DNA of 41,743 nucleotides from Aquitalea pelogenes (GTDB lineage: Bacteria > Pseudomonadota > Gammaproteobacteria > Burkholderiales > Chromobacteriaceae), in the NCBI RefSeq assembly GCF_001515305.1, contig NZ_LNQV01000036.1, positions 1 to 41,743 of the forward strand, read 5' to 3'. Each line of letters begins with the position of its first letter. Positions within the stretch are counted from its first letter, which is position 1. This document shows, one piece after another, positions 34,390-41,743 of this stretch. The notes beneath the pieces are model-generated. The model worked only from the letters and a program-made list of their open reading frames with translations. It was not told where the DNA came from and did no database searches. Both the position numbers and the translations under genes were made by a program.

Positions 34390-35604
34390 ATGTGCGCGCC
34401 TGCCATGACCAGCAAACCGCCAAGACAGATCCTGCTCGCAGAAGACAGTAGCAGTCAGCGCAAGCTACTCAAAGCGCTGTGCCTGCAAATTCCCAATGCC
34501 GTCATCCATGAAGCTGCCGATGGCACCTGGGCATTCCAGCTCAGCCGCAAGATACCCAAGCTGGACCTGGTAATCACCGACCTGAACATGCCGGGTATGG
34601 ATGGCATCGAACTGGTCGAGCAGTTATCGCGTCAGCCGCATATTCCTTCCTTGCTGCTGATCAGCGGGCACTCGCCCGACTTGCTGGCCAATAGCGTACG
34701 CGCCGCCCAGGAACTGGGCTTCACCGGCATTGGCCATCTGGCCAAACCGATTGATGACAATCTGTTCCTGACCGAAATCACCCGCTTGCTGGACTTGCCG
34801 CAGGACATCATCGACAACAAGAGCAGCCTGCCGCTGATCGACATCATCACCGGGCTGGCACACAACCAGTTCTGTGCGTTTTATCAGCCCATCTATGACC
34901 TGCGCCAGGGCAAGGCAGTGCAGATCGAGGCGCTGGCGCGCTGGCGCCACCCCACCATGGGCATTCTGGGACCCAACCAGTTCATCGGCATGCTGGAACA
35001 CGAGGGCTTCATTTCGCTGCTGACCCACCGCATCGTGCAAACCAGCCTGGACCTGCTGATGCGCGGTCCGGAGACACAGGATTTGCGGCTGTCGATCAAT
35101 CTGTCGCGCCGCTTGCTGGATGACAGGGAGTTTCTGGACTGGCTGGTGGAGCAAGTGGAATCGCGCGGGCTCGCGTTTGACCGCATCGTGCTGGAAATCA
35201 CCGAAACCATGGCCTTCACCAATTTCGGCCACACGCTGGCAACCCTGCTGCGCCTGCGCATGCGCGGTTTCGAGTTGTCACTGGATGACTTCGGCACCGG
35301 CCACACCACGCTGGAACACATCAAGAACCTGCCGCTGACCGAGCTGAAGTTCGACCGCATCCTGATCAAGGACATCCACCAGGATGCACGCAGCCAGAGC
35401 ATCATTGCCGGCATGGCCAATATCGCCCGTGAACTGGGCTTGCGCATGGTGGCAGAAGGCATAGACAGCCCGCTGGACCTGGACTACCTGTGCGCACACC
35501 ATCCGGATATCGAACTGCAAGGCTTTTTGCTGTGCAAACCGGTTCCGGCAGAAGAGCTGGCCAGACACATCTACCCCAGCTGCCAATCCAGCCGCCGCGC
35601 CTGA
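34390..35604 (+). CDS. Response regulator with EAL phosphodiesterase domain
   Basis: This 404-residue protein has a receiver domain (residues about 12-135) with phosphoacceptor Asp64 in DLVITDLNMPGMDG and the conserved Lys119 in LAKP. An EAL domain follows (from about 152). The cyclic-di-GMP phosphodiesterase residues are present: EAL at 180-182 (QIEALARWRHP), Asn in SINLSRR, Glu in LEITET, DD in LDDFGTG, Lys in ELKFDRILIKD, Glu in VAEGID, and Gln in LQGFLL. So it should be an active, phosphorylation-controlled phosphodiesterase. No sensor kinase gene is adjacent. Start ATG 34390 has a weak site; an in-frame ATG at 34405 is an alternative. Confidence 0.92.
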   Translation: MCAPAMTSKPPRQILLAEDSSSQRKLLKALCLQIPNAVIHEAADGTWAFQLSRKIPKLDLVITDLNMPGMDGIELVEQLSRQPHIPSLLLISGHSPDLLANSVRAAQELGFTGIGHLAKPIDDNLFLTEITRLLDLPQDIIDNKSSLPLIDIITGLAHNQFCAFYQPIYDLRQGKAVQIEALARWRHPTMGILGPNQFIGMLEHEGFISLLTHRIVQTSLDLLMRGPETQDLRLSINLSRRLLDDREFLDWLVEQVESRGLAFDRIVLEITETMAFTNFGHTLATLLRLRMRGFELSLDDFGTGHTTLEHIKNLPLTELKFDRILIKDIHQDARSQSIIAGMANIARELGLRMVAEGIDSPLDLDYLCAHHPDIELQGFLLCKPVPAEELARHIYPSCQSSRRA

Positions 35605-35619
35605 CCCTTCGCGGCTTCT

Positions 35620-36027
35620 TCAGTCATCCACCCGGCCACGCAGGGCCTTGATACCGCTGCGCCGGGATTTCCCTTCCAGCCTGCGCTGACGTGAACCATA
35701 GGTGGGCCGCGTGGCCAGCCTGGCCTTGGGCTGGTGCGAGACGGCATCCACCATGGCCTGCAGGCGCGCCAGTGCATCGTCCCGGTTCAACTCCTGCGTA
35801 CGGTGCTGCTGCGCCTTGATGATGATGACCCCATCCTTGCTCAGGCGGGCATCAGACATTGCCAGCAGACGCTGCTTGATGTGATCGGGCAGGCTGGAGG
35901 CCATCACGTCAAAACGCAGGTGAATGGCAGAAGACACCTTGTTGACGTTCTGGCCACCAGCACCCTGCGCCCTGATGGCCGTCAGTTCAATCTGCTTCGG
36001 ATCAAGCGGATAACGACTCACTGCCAT
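35620..36027 (-). CDS. arfB: Alternative ribosome-rescue peptidyl-tRNA hydrolase
   Basis: ArfB frees ribosomes stalled on mRNA without a stop codon by hydrolysing the nascent peptidyl-tRNA. The 135-residue protein has the catalytic GGQ motif in IRAQGAGGQNVNKVSSAIHL and the SSLPDHIKQRLLAM and DGVIIIKAQQHRTQELNRDD segments. The basic C-terminal tail that enters the mRNA channel (RPTYGSRQRRLEGK, then SRRSGIKALRGR) is complete. The ATG at 36025-36027 is used here; a GTG at 36021 has the better ribosome-site spacing and may be the true start. It overlaps the end of the YecD-like gene by 26 bases. Confidence 0.93.
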   Translation of the reverse strand: MAVSRYPLDPKQIELTAIRAQGAGGQNVNKVSSAIHLRFDVMASSLPDHIKQRLLAMSDARLSKDGVIIIKAQQHRTQELNRDDALARLQAMVDAVSHQPKARLATRPTYGSRQRRLEGKSRRSGIKALRGRVDD

Positions 36028-36607
36028 CCTTCCCTGCTTCCAGGGCTTGCAACACCTGGGCCGTACTGCGCACCCGGCCAAGGCGCGGGAAGATATGCTT
36101 GACCGAGAACTGGTGACACTCCAGCACCTGGCAGCTCATGGCGTCTTCGGCCAGCACCACCGCATAATTGCGCTCCCAGGCGGAACGGGCAGTGGAATCC
36201 ACGCCGATATGGGTGGAGATGCCCGCCAGCACCACGGTGCGAACACCGCGACGGCGCAGCTGCAAATCCAGCTCGGTGCCGTAAAAGGCATTCCATTGCC
36301 GCTTGATGATCTGGATATCACTGGCAGCCACCTCCAGCTCGGCCGGTTGTTGCAGCCAGTTATCCGGCACCGGCGTGGCCGGCGGCACCAGATCGGTCGG
36401 CAGCTGCAATGCGTCACCACCATCCGCCGACCAGCCTACCCGCACCAGTACCACCGGTGCACCGGCAGTACGAAATGCCCTGGCCAGTGCAGCAGAATGT
36501 TCCAGTACATATTCCGTGTCATAAGGCTGTTTGGCAAAACCCAGGATGCCCTGCTGCAAATCGATCAGGATCAGGGCAGTGGTGGCGGGGTCCAGACGTT
36601 CCGGCAT
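36002..36607 (-). CDS. Isochorismatase-family protein, YecD-like
   Basis: This 201-residue isochorismatase-fold protein is nearly superimposable by memory on E. coli YecD. The catalytic-triad Asp16 (ALILIDLQQGI) and Lys102 (IIKRQWNAFYG) are present, but the position usually held by the nucleophilic Cys is Gly135 in AGISTHIGVDSTARSAW, as in YecD and in true isochorismatases. So it is unlikely to work as a nicotinamidase-type Cys hydrolase and may act by acid-base chemistry or not at all. ATG 36605-36607 follows TTGAGGATTGCC. arfB is directly downstream and overlaps it, which suggests co-transcription; the link between the two functions is unknown. Confidence 0.88.
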   Translation of the reverse strand: MPERLDPATTALILIDLQQGILGFAKQPYDTEYVLEHSAALARAFRTAGAPVVLVRVGWSADGGDALQLPTDLVPPATPVPDNWLQQPAELEVAASDIQIIKRQWNAFYGTELDLQLRRRGVRTVVLAGISTHIGVDSTARSAWERNYAVVLAEDAMSCQVLECHQFSVKHIFPRLGRVRSTAQVLQALEAGKDGSESLSA

Positions 36608-36669
36608 GGCAATCCTCAAACAGTGACAAGACAGGCTCTGACGATACTACTGCCAGTGCCGCTTCAACA

Positions 36670-36705
36670 AGAAAAATGGCGAAGCGCCGCAGCGATTCGC
36701 CATTC
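36670..36705 (-). terminator. Rho-independent terminator after the nitronate monooxygenase gene
   Basis: On the minus strand AATGGCGAA and TTCGCCATT pair around a twelve-base loop, then TTTCTTG. It lies about 40 bases past the stop at 36745. Confidence 0.75.
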
Positions 36706-36744
36706 TCCACGACCAGTCCAGCCAGACCGGGTTTGTGTAGCTTA

Positions 36745-37989
36745 TCAGTCCGGCAGGGCGACCTTGCCATCCTTGCTGAACTGGTAGTCCTTGAACACGT
36801 GTTCGGCGCTGAGGATCTGGTAGCTGCCGTCTTCATTGCGGCGGGTCGTATCCTTCAGGCGGTAGGTGTACTGACCGCAGGTCCAGCAATCGAAATTACG
36901 CATATGAGTGCACAGACAGGTCTTGTCCATCACCTTGATGCGGCGCTCGCCCGGATGGGCTGCCACTTCGCGGTTGTAAGCCTGAATATAGGAACAGCTG
37001 CCATTGGCATCCAGCAGATAGCCATAAGCTTCGCAATTGGGGCGAATGCCATCACCGATGGCCGGGCAGGACTTGATCATGCGCATCGGGTAACCGGTCG
37101 GCGACAACTGGTTGACCTCTATGTCGTCCTCGGTGGCCTTGAAGTATTCCTGCTGCACTTTTTCCGGCAGGCCACATTCGCGGGTAACAGTAAAGCGGGT
37201 GGCCACTTGCACGGCACCGGCACCGTTTTCCAGGAAGCCGACTGCATCGCTGCCGGTAAAGATGCCACCGGCCGGAATCAGCGGGATATCCAGCTGCTCG
37301 GCCTGCATCCAGGCGCGGATTTCAGCCACAATGGTGGCCAGATCGTACTGCGCCCAGTCCATGCCGAAACCCAGATGGCCGCCAGCCAGCGGGCCTTCCA
37401 CCACCACGTAGTCCGGCAGACGGCCGGTACGGGACGACTTTTTCAGGAACAGCTGCAAGGCGCGCAGGGACGAAACAATGATACCCAGCTTCACGTCGCG
37501 GAAACGCGGGTGATCTTCAATCAGCGAGAAAGAACCCAGATGCAGACCAGCCGCCAGGGTGATGCCGTCGATACCGGCATCCATGGCGGTTTGCATACGC
37601 ACGCGCAAGGTTTCCTTGGGCGCGTTCATGGTGAGCTTTTCCATACAGTTGATGAAAATCAGCCCGTCGCCCTTTTTGGCCTCCATGGCGGAGCCAACGT
37701 GCAACCTGGTTGCCTCGGCCAGGATGTCCAGGTCGAACTTCACCACCGACTTGTCGGCGTTCTCGACGTTGAATTTGTACTGCTTGAGCTTGTCCTTGAC
37801 GAACTTGGTGTTGAAGCGACGGTCCGTCACCGTGGGCACCATGGCATCGGAGATATGGCCGATACCACCCAGACGGGCAGCCTCCAGCGACAAGGCGACA
37901 GTGGAAATGTCCACACCCATGCCGCCCACCATGATGGGAACCAGTTCATGCTTGCCCAGACGCAGGCGGAAATCGTCAACACACTTCAT
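36745..37989 (-). CDS. Nitronate monooxygenase / 2-nitropropane dioxygenase family, with Cys-rich C-terminus
   Basis: This 414-residue FMN-dependent oxidoreductase has a TIM-barrel core with the family motifs LVPIMVGGMGVDISTVALSL, VVVEGPLAGGHLGFG (the His after GGH is catalytic in the family) and IPAGGIFTGSDAVGFLENGA. It would oxidise nitronates such as propionate 3-nitronate, or act as a related flavin oxidoreductase. Residues from about 300 on form an unusual tail with seven cysteines (308, 319, 332, 358, 360, 368, 371; the last four as CLC and CWTC), suggesting a metal or iron-sulfur site. A distinct subfamily seems likely. It has its own terminator and is divergent from nothing nearby; the Lrp gene precedes it on the same strand. 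Confidence 0.88.
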   Translation of the reverse strand: MKCVDDFRLRLGKHELVPIMVGGMGVDISTVALSLEAARLGGIGHISDAMVPTVTDRRFNTKFVKDKLKQYKFNVENADKSVVKFDLDILAEATRLHVGSAMEAKKGDGLIFINCMEKLTMNAPKETLRVRMQTAMDAGIDGITLAAGLHLGSFSLIEDHPRFRDVKLGIIVSSLRALQLFLKKSSRTGRLPDYVVVEGPLAGGHLGFGMDWAQYDLATIVAEIRAWMQAEQLDIPLIPAGGIFTGSDAVGFLENGAGAVQVATRFTVTRECGLPEKVQQEYFKATEDDIEVNQLSPTGYPMRMIKSCPAIGDGIRPNCEAYGYLLDANGSCSYIQAYNREVAAHPGERRIKVMDKTCLCTHMRNFDCWTCGQYTYRLKDTTRRNEDGSYQILSAEHVFKDYQFSKDGKVALPD

Positions 37990-38175
37990 TTTGATGCACC
38001 TCAGTTTGGCTGGGCGGCATTATCCCCCATCCTCCGCCACAAAATCCACTTTTCTAGAGTTTTTGCTCACACCCAAGGTAAGTGGTGCAGGACAGCGGCA
38101 ATGCAGGACCGGCACGCAAGCATCCACATGCAGGATAAACCGGCTTTGTTACGCCAGATGCATGGCTGACCCGGA

Positions 38176-38637
38176 TCAGAGCGGAAGCTGATGGCGGCTG
38201 TCTTTCAGGGTTTTCATCACGATGTGCGAGCAGATATCGCGCATGCCCGGCACCTTGTTCAGCCGCTCCACGATAAAGTCCGAAAACGCCGCCAGATTAC
38301 GGCAACGCAGCTGCAGGATGTAATTGCACGGCCCGGTCACCACATAGGCAGCCGTCACCTCCTCAAAGGCCTGCATCTGCTGCAGGAACTCGCCATGCCA
38401 ATCTTCCCGGCTGCGGTCCAGCGTCACCTGCACAATGGCTTCCAGCTCGAAACCCAGCGCCACCGCGTCCAGCTCGGCACGATAGGCGCGGATCAACCCC
38501 TCCTCCTCCAGCGCCCTGACACGACGCAGGCAGGCCGATGGCGATAGCGCCACCTGATCGGCCAGGTCCTGATTGCTCAGCCGGCCATCACCCTGCAAGG
38601 CGCGCAGAATGCGCAGATCAATTGCGTCCAGTTGCAT
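38176..38637 (-). CDS. Lrp/AsnC-family regulator, probably kynurenine-responsive
   Basis: This 153-residue regulator has the Lrp N-terminal helix-turn-helix (LRILRALQGDGRLSNQDLAD, then VALSPSACLRRVRALEEEGL) and the RAM ligand-binding domain (VTAAYVVTGPCNYILQLRC, then PGMRDICSHIVMKTLKDSRH). It is divergent from kynU with about 137 bases between the starts. In Pseudomonas the Lrp-type KynR sits in the same position and activates kynurenine genes, so KynR-like function is the best inference. Start ATG 38635-38637 is used; a GTG two codons upstream is equally possible. The AT-rich gap (38645-38774) should carry its binding sites. Confidence 0.87.
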   Translation of the reverse strand: MQLDAIDLRILRALQGDGRLSNQDLADQVALSPSACLRRVRALEEEGLIRAYRAELDAVALGFELEAIVQVTLDRSREDWHGEFLQQMQAFEEVTAAYVVTGPCNYILQLRCRNLAAFSDFIVERLNKVPGMRDICSHIVMKTLKDSRHQLPL

Positions 38638-38774
38638 TTGCACGTTTCTTTCATTACTAATCTATAAATTCGAATAATCTGCAAAATATCAGCAAGCAGC
38701 AAGCATAACTTGCAATAATTCACAATAGCACCAGTGCTACCATGCTGTTCACCACCCACCAAGGAGAGAACACC

Positions 38775-40025
38775 ATGCTGACGCGCGAACACTGTCTGGC
38801 AGCCGATGCCAGCGACAAACTGGCCAGCCTGCGCCAGCAATTCAGCCTGCCGGAGCATGTCATCTATCTGGATGGCAACTCGCTGGGCGTACTGCCTCGC
38901 TCTGCGGAAGAGCGCAGCCTGCAAGTGCTGCGCGAAGAATGGGGCGAAGGACTGATCCGCAGCTGGAATACGGCCGGCTGGTTCGAGCTGCCGCGTCGGC
39001 TGGGCAACAAGCTGGCGGGACTGATCGGTGCCGGCAGCGACGAAGTGGTCATCACCGACACCACCTCGCTCAATATCTTCAAGGCACTGGCTGCCGCCAT
39101 CCGCATCCAGCAGCAAGCCGCGCCGCAGCGCAAGGTGATTGTGTCCGAGCGCGACAACTTCCCTACCGACCTGTACATGATCCAGGGCATGATGGACCTG
39201 CTGCAGCAAGGCTATGAAATGCGGCTGATCGACGACAGCCTGCCGCTGGAACAGGCACTGGACGAAGACGTGGCGGTGCTGCTGCTGTCGCACGTCAATT
39301 ACCGTACCGGTGCCATGCATGACATGGCGGCAGTGACGGCGCAGGCACACCGTCATGGCGCCCTTACCATCTGGGACCTGGCCCATGCGGCCGGTGCCGT
39401 ACCAGTGGACTTGAATGCCTGCGAGGCCGATTTTGCCGTGGGCTGTACTTATAAATACCTGAATGGCGGACCGGGCTCCCCGGCCTTCATCTGGGTGGCA
39501 GCACGCCATCAGGACCGCTTCTGGCAACCGCTATCCGGCTGGTGGGGGCACTCTCGTCCGTTTGACATGGCGGCGGACTACCAGCCTGCCCAGGGCATAC
39601 GGCGCTTTTTGTGCGGCACCCAGCCCATCCTGTCGATGGCACTGGTGGAGTGCGGACTGGATGCCACCTTACAAACCGGCATGACGGCACTGCGCGAAAA
39701 ATCGCTGGCACTCACCGACCTGTTCATCCAGCTGGTGGAACAACGCTGCGCCCACCATCCGCTGACGCTGATCACCCCGCGGAATCACGCACAGCGCGGC
39801 AGCCATGTCAGCTATCGTCACCCGCAAGGCTATGCGGTGATGCAGGCGCTGATCGCCCGTGGGGTGATTGGCGACTACCGCGAACCGGAAGTGCTGCGCT
39901 TTGGCATCACCCCGCTCTACCTGCGCCATGTTGACGTGTGGGACGCCGTGGAAACCCTGCGCGACATTCTGGATGGCGCCAGCTGGGATCAGCCGCAGTT
40001 CCAGCAACGCCATGCGGTGACCTGA
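38775..40025 (+). CDS. kynU: Kynureninase
   Basis: KynU is a PLP enzyme that cleaves L-kynurenine to anthranilate and alanine in tryptophan degradation. The 416-residue protein is the normal bacterial length. Lys227 in [16 protein letters not shown] is the PLP lysine, at the same number as in the Pseudomonas enzyme. The substrate and cofactor segments [37 protein letters not shown] and [11 protein letters not shown] are present. ATG 38775 follows AAGGAGAGAACACC. The divergent Lrp-type gene is its probable activator. kynA and kynB do not follow; a terminator comes directly after the stop. Confidence 0.96.
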   Translation: MLTREHCLAADASDKLASLRQQFSLPEHVIYLDGNSLGVLPRSAEERSLQVLREEWGEGLIRSWNTAGWFELPRRLGNKLAGLIGAGSDEVVITDTTSLNIFKALAAAIRIQQQAAPQRKVIVSERDNFPTDLYMIQGMMDLLQQGYEMRLIDDSLPLEQALDEDVAVLLLSHVNYRTGAMHDMAAVTAQAHRHGALTIWDLAHAAGAVPVDLNACEADFAVGCTYKYLNGGPGSPAFIWVAARHQDRFWQPLSGWWGHSRPFDMAADYQPAQGIRRFLCGTQPILSMALVECGLDATLQTGMTALREKSLALTDLFIQLVEQRCAHHPLTLITPRNHAQRGSHVSYRHPQGYAVMQALIARGVIGDYREPEVLRFGITPLYLRHVDVWDAVETLRDILDGASWDQPQFQQRHAVT

Positions 40026-40042
40026 CTCCCTGCCCGTGCGCA

Positions 40043-40071
40043 CAAAAAAAGCCACCCCGCAGGGTGCTTTT
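40043..40071. terminator. Bidirectional terminator between kynU and gltX
   Basis: An AAAAGC-CACCC / GGGTGCTTTT stem with A- and T-runs lies 17 bases past the kynU stop and faces the convergent gltX stop at 40112, so it can end both transcripts. Confidence 0.8.
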
Positions 40072-40111
40072 AGGCTGCTGAGAAAGTGATTGGGTTCGTC
40101 TGAAAAACCGC

Positions 40112-41497
40112 TCAGCCGCGCAGGCGGCGCAGCACTTCTTCCTTGCCGATGAGCGCCAGTACGGCATCCACCGACGGAGTCTGGGTGGTGCCACACACCA
40201 GCACACGCAGCGGCATGCCCAGCTGGCCCATCTTGATGCCTTCTTCGGCGCAGAAGGGTTTGAACAGTTCGTGGATGCTTTCTGCCGTCCAGCTGTCCAG
40301 TGCCGCCAGCTTGTCGGCAAAGCGGCCCATGCGTGCCACGGCATCGCCAGCCAGGTGCTTTTCCACATCGGCAGCAGCGGCTTCGCGTTTCTTGTAGAAG
40401 TAATCCACTTCCAGCGCCAGCGCGTTCAGGTCCTGGATGCGCTCTTTCACCAGTGCAATCACGTCCTCGATAGCCGGGCCGGTGGTGGTATCCACACCAG
40501 CGGCAGCCAGACGCGGGGCTATCAGCGCTGCCAGGCGGCTGTTGTCAGCGGCCTTGATGTGCTGGGCGTTCAGCCACAGGAATTTTTCCTGGTTGAAACG
40601 GCTGGCCGAGGCGCTGACCGCTTCCAGGCTGAACCATTCGACAAACTGCTTCATGTCGAAGAATTCGTCATCGCCGTGGCCCCAGCCCAGACGGGCCAGG
40701 TAGTTGAGCAGCGCTTCCGGCAGGATGCCCTTGTCGGCGTAGTCCACCACGCTCACCGCGTCGCGGCGCTTGGACATCTTCTGGCCGTCCTCATTCAGGA
40801 TCATCGGCAGATGGCCATACACCGGCAGCGGCGCATTCAGCGCCTTCAGGATGTTGATCTGGCGCGGGGTGTTGTTGACGTGGTCGTCACCGCGAATCAC
40901 ATGGGTGATCTGCATGTCCCAGTCGTCCACCACCACGCAGAAGTTGTAGGTGGGGCTGCCATCCGGGCGAGCGATGATCAGGTCGTCCAGCTCGGTATTG
41001 GAGAATTCGATACGGCCCTTCACCGCGTCGTCCCAGGCCACGGTGCCGTCCAGCGGGGTGCGGAAACGGATTACCGGCTCCACATCAGCCGGAATGGCCG
41101 GCAGGGTCTTGCCCTCTTCCGGACGCCAGCGACGGTCGTAACGCGGTTTTTCACCCTTGGCTTCCTGCTCGGCGCGCATGGCTTCCAGCTCTTCCTTGCT
41201 GCAATAGCAGCGGTAGGCATGGCCGGATTCCAGCAGCTGCTGGATGACTTCCTTGTAGCGGTCAAAACGCTGGGTCTGGTAGAACGGACCTTCGTCATAA
41301 TCCAGGCCTACCCAGTGCATGCCGTCCATGATGGCCTTGACCGACTCCGGCGTGGAGCGTTCAAGGTCGGTGTCCTCGATGCGCAGCACGAAAACGCCGT
41401 TGTTCTTGCGGGCATAGGCCCAGGAAAAGAGTGCGGTACGCACGCCACCAATGTGCAGATAGCCGGTGGGGCTGGGGGCAAAGCGGGTACGGATCAT
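40112..41497 (-). CDS. gltX: Glutamyl-tRNA synthetase
   Basis: GltX charges tRNA-Glu with glutamate, needed for translation and also for tetrapyrrole synthesis. From ATG 41495-41497 the protein has 461 residues, normal for the bacterial enzyme. The class I signatures are APSPTGYLHIGGVRTALF near the start (HIGH motif at residues 14-17) and EDGQKMSKRRDAVSVVDYA (KMSKS) near residue 235. The anticodon-binding C-terminal part is complete, ending EEVLRRLRG. Its ribosome site is weak (GGACCTCATTCC). A terminator for the upstream gene precedes it. It is convergent with kynU. Confidence 0.96.
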   Translation of the reverse strand: MIRTRFAPSPTGYLHIGGVRTALFSWAYARKNNGVFVLRIEDTDLERSTPESVKAIMDGMHWVGLDYDEGPFYQTQRFDRYKEVIQQLLESGHAYRCYCSKEELEAMRAEQEAKGEKPRYDRRWRPEEGKTLPAIPADVEPVIRFRTPLDGTVAWDDAVKGRIEFSNTELDDLIIARPDGSPTYNFCVVVDDWDMQITHVIRGDDHVNNTPRQINILKALNAPLPVYGHLPMILNEDGQKMSKRRDAVSVVDYADKGILPEALLNYLARLGWGHGDDEFFDMKQFVEWFSLEAVSASASRFNQEKFLWLNAQHIKAADNSRLAALIAPRLAAAGVDTTTGPAIEDVIALVKERIQDLNALALEVDYFYKKREAAAADVEKHLAGDAVARMGRFADKLAALDSWTAESIHELFKPFCAEEGIKMGQLGMPLRVLVCGTTQTPSVDAVLALIGKEEVLRRLRG

Positions 41498-41549
41498 GAT
41501 GGAATGAGGTCCAGCCGGATGAAGAAAGGGGCTATTGTACGCCGCCAAC

Positions 41550-41571
41550 AAAACAGCCCGCAAATGCGGGC
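41550..41571 (-). terminator. Rho-independent terminator before gltX
   Basis: On the minus strand AGCCCGC and GCGGGCT pair around a four-base loop, followed by GTTTTG. It ends the transcript of the membrane-protein gene that stops at 41639. Confidence 0.75.
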
Positions 41572-41638
41572 TCGGATTATCGGCCACGCCCTCCCGCTTG
41601 CCAGACTGAGGGAGAGCCGGAGAACGGTTCAGAACAGA

Positions 41639-41743
41639 TCAGATCAGCGCGCTGACCACCGGCAACATATGAGCAGGCAGCATCTGCGCCATCAGCCAGA
41701 AGGCCGTACCGGCCAGCATGGCGGCCATGCCGCAGTTGAAGGC
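41639..41743 (-). CDS. C-terminus of an unidentified membrane protein (partial)
   Basis: The last 34 residues of a protein run from the window edge to the stop at 41639-41641. They read AFNCGMAAMLAGTAFWLMAQ followed by MLPAHMLPVVSALI, one hydrophobic helix and a short hydrophobic tail, as in an inner-membrane transporter of the LysE or similar type. Too little is present to assign a family. A terminator follows, then gltX. Confidence 0.6.
   Translation of the reverse strand, partial: AFNCGMAAMLAGTAFWLMAQMLPAHMLPVVSALI

Noticed and set aside
36409-38169. 586-codon plus-strand frame opposite the nitronate monooxygenase
   Set aside because: Antisense shadow without domain or ribosome site.
1-41743. 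tRNA, rRNA, insertion sequences, prophage, toxin-antitoxin pairs, CRISPR
   Set aside because: No cloverleaf, transposase, integrase, terminal repeats or repeat-spacer arrays could be found by reading; gene content looks vertically inherited.

Overview
The window reads as chromosomal DNA of a GC-rich betaproteobacterium. The likeliest placement is Neisseriales/Chromobacteriaceae (Chromobacterium, Aquitalea or Vogesella type). This is an inference from the gene order leuC-entericidin-leuD-leuB-asd-usg-fimV, a class I PHA synthase next to a thiolase, and overall protein similarity. There is no rRNA, tRNA, insertion sequence, prophage or CRISPR array. Almost everything is recognisable core or accessory metabolism, and no obviously new multi-gene system is present.

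Left part (1-11.1 kb), mostly minus strand: the start of fimV, two tandem aspartate-semialdehyde dehydrogenase family genes (usg-like and asd), then the leucine cluster leuB / a SAM methyltransferase / leuD / an entericidin-like lipoprotein / leuC. A divergent XRE regulator, a convergent MFS transporter, an Hsp15-like S4 protein and a fumarylacetoacetase-family hydrolase follow.

Middle (11.1-25.2 kb): phaC and phaA for polyhydroxyalkanoate synthesis run on the plus strand. They are followed by a YkgJ-type cysteine-cluster protein, a nucleotide-pyrophosphatase-like phosphatase, a DGC-domain protein, an unrecognised coiled-coil protein, a broken alpha/beta hydrolase, an RluF-like pseudouridine synthase and an EamA transporter. 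Then comes a pqi-type envelope lipid-transport operon in the order cdd1-like, pqiA1, pqiA2, pqiB, pqiC on the minus strand.

Right part (25.3-41.7 kb): a DUF2249 protein, a glycine-zipper protein, a TSUP transporter divergent from a LysR regulator, an iron-type alcohol dehydrogenase, HutD and AcpH, MarC, a LysP-like permease, IF-1 with a long structured leader, a receiver-EAL phosphodiesterase, ArfB, a YecD-like isochorismatase-family protein, a nitronate monooxygenase with a Cys-rich tail, a divergent Lrp regulator/kynureninase pair, gltX, and the end of a membrane protein gene.

The most notable points are these. Five apparent one-base deletions break four genes between 18.0 and 32.9 kb (hydrolase, pqiA2 twice, marC, lysP), while the rest of the window is intact; uncorrected sequence errors are the simplest explanation. 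A candidate small RNA of about 180 nt with a CCUCC-containing terminator loop lies on the minus strand between the EamA and rluF genes. The IF-1 gene has a consensus promoter and a leader of about 200 nt with several hairpins.
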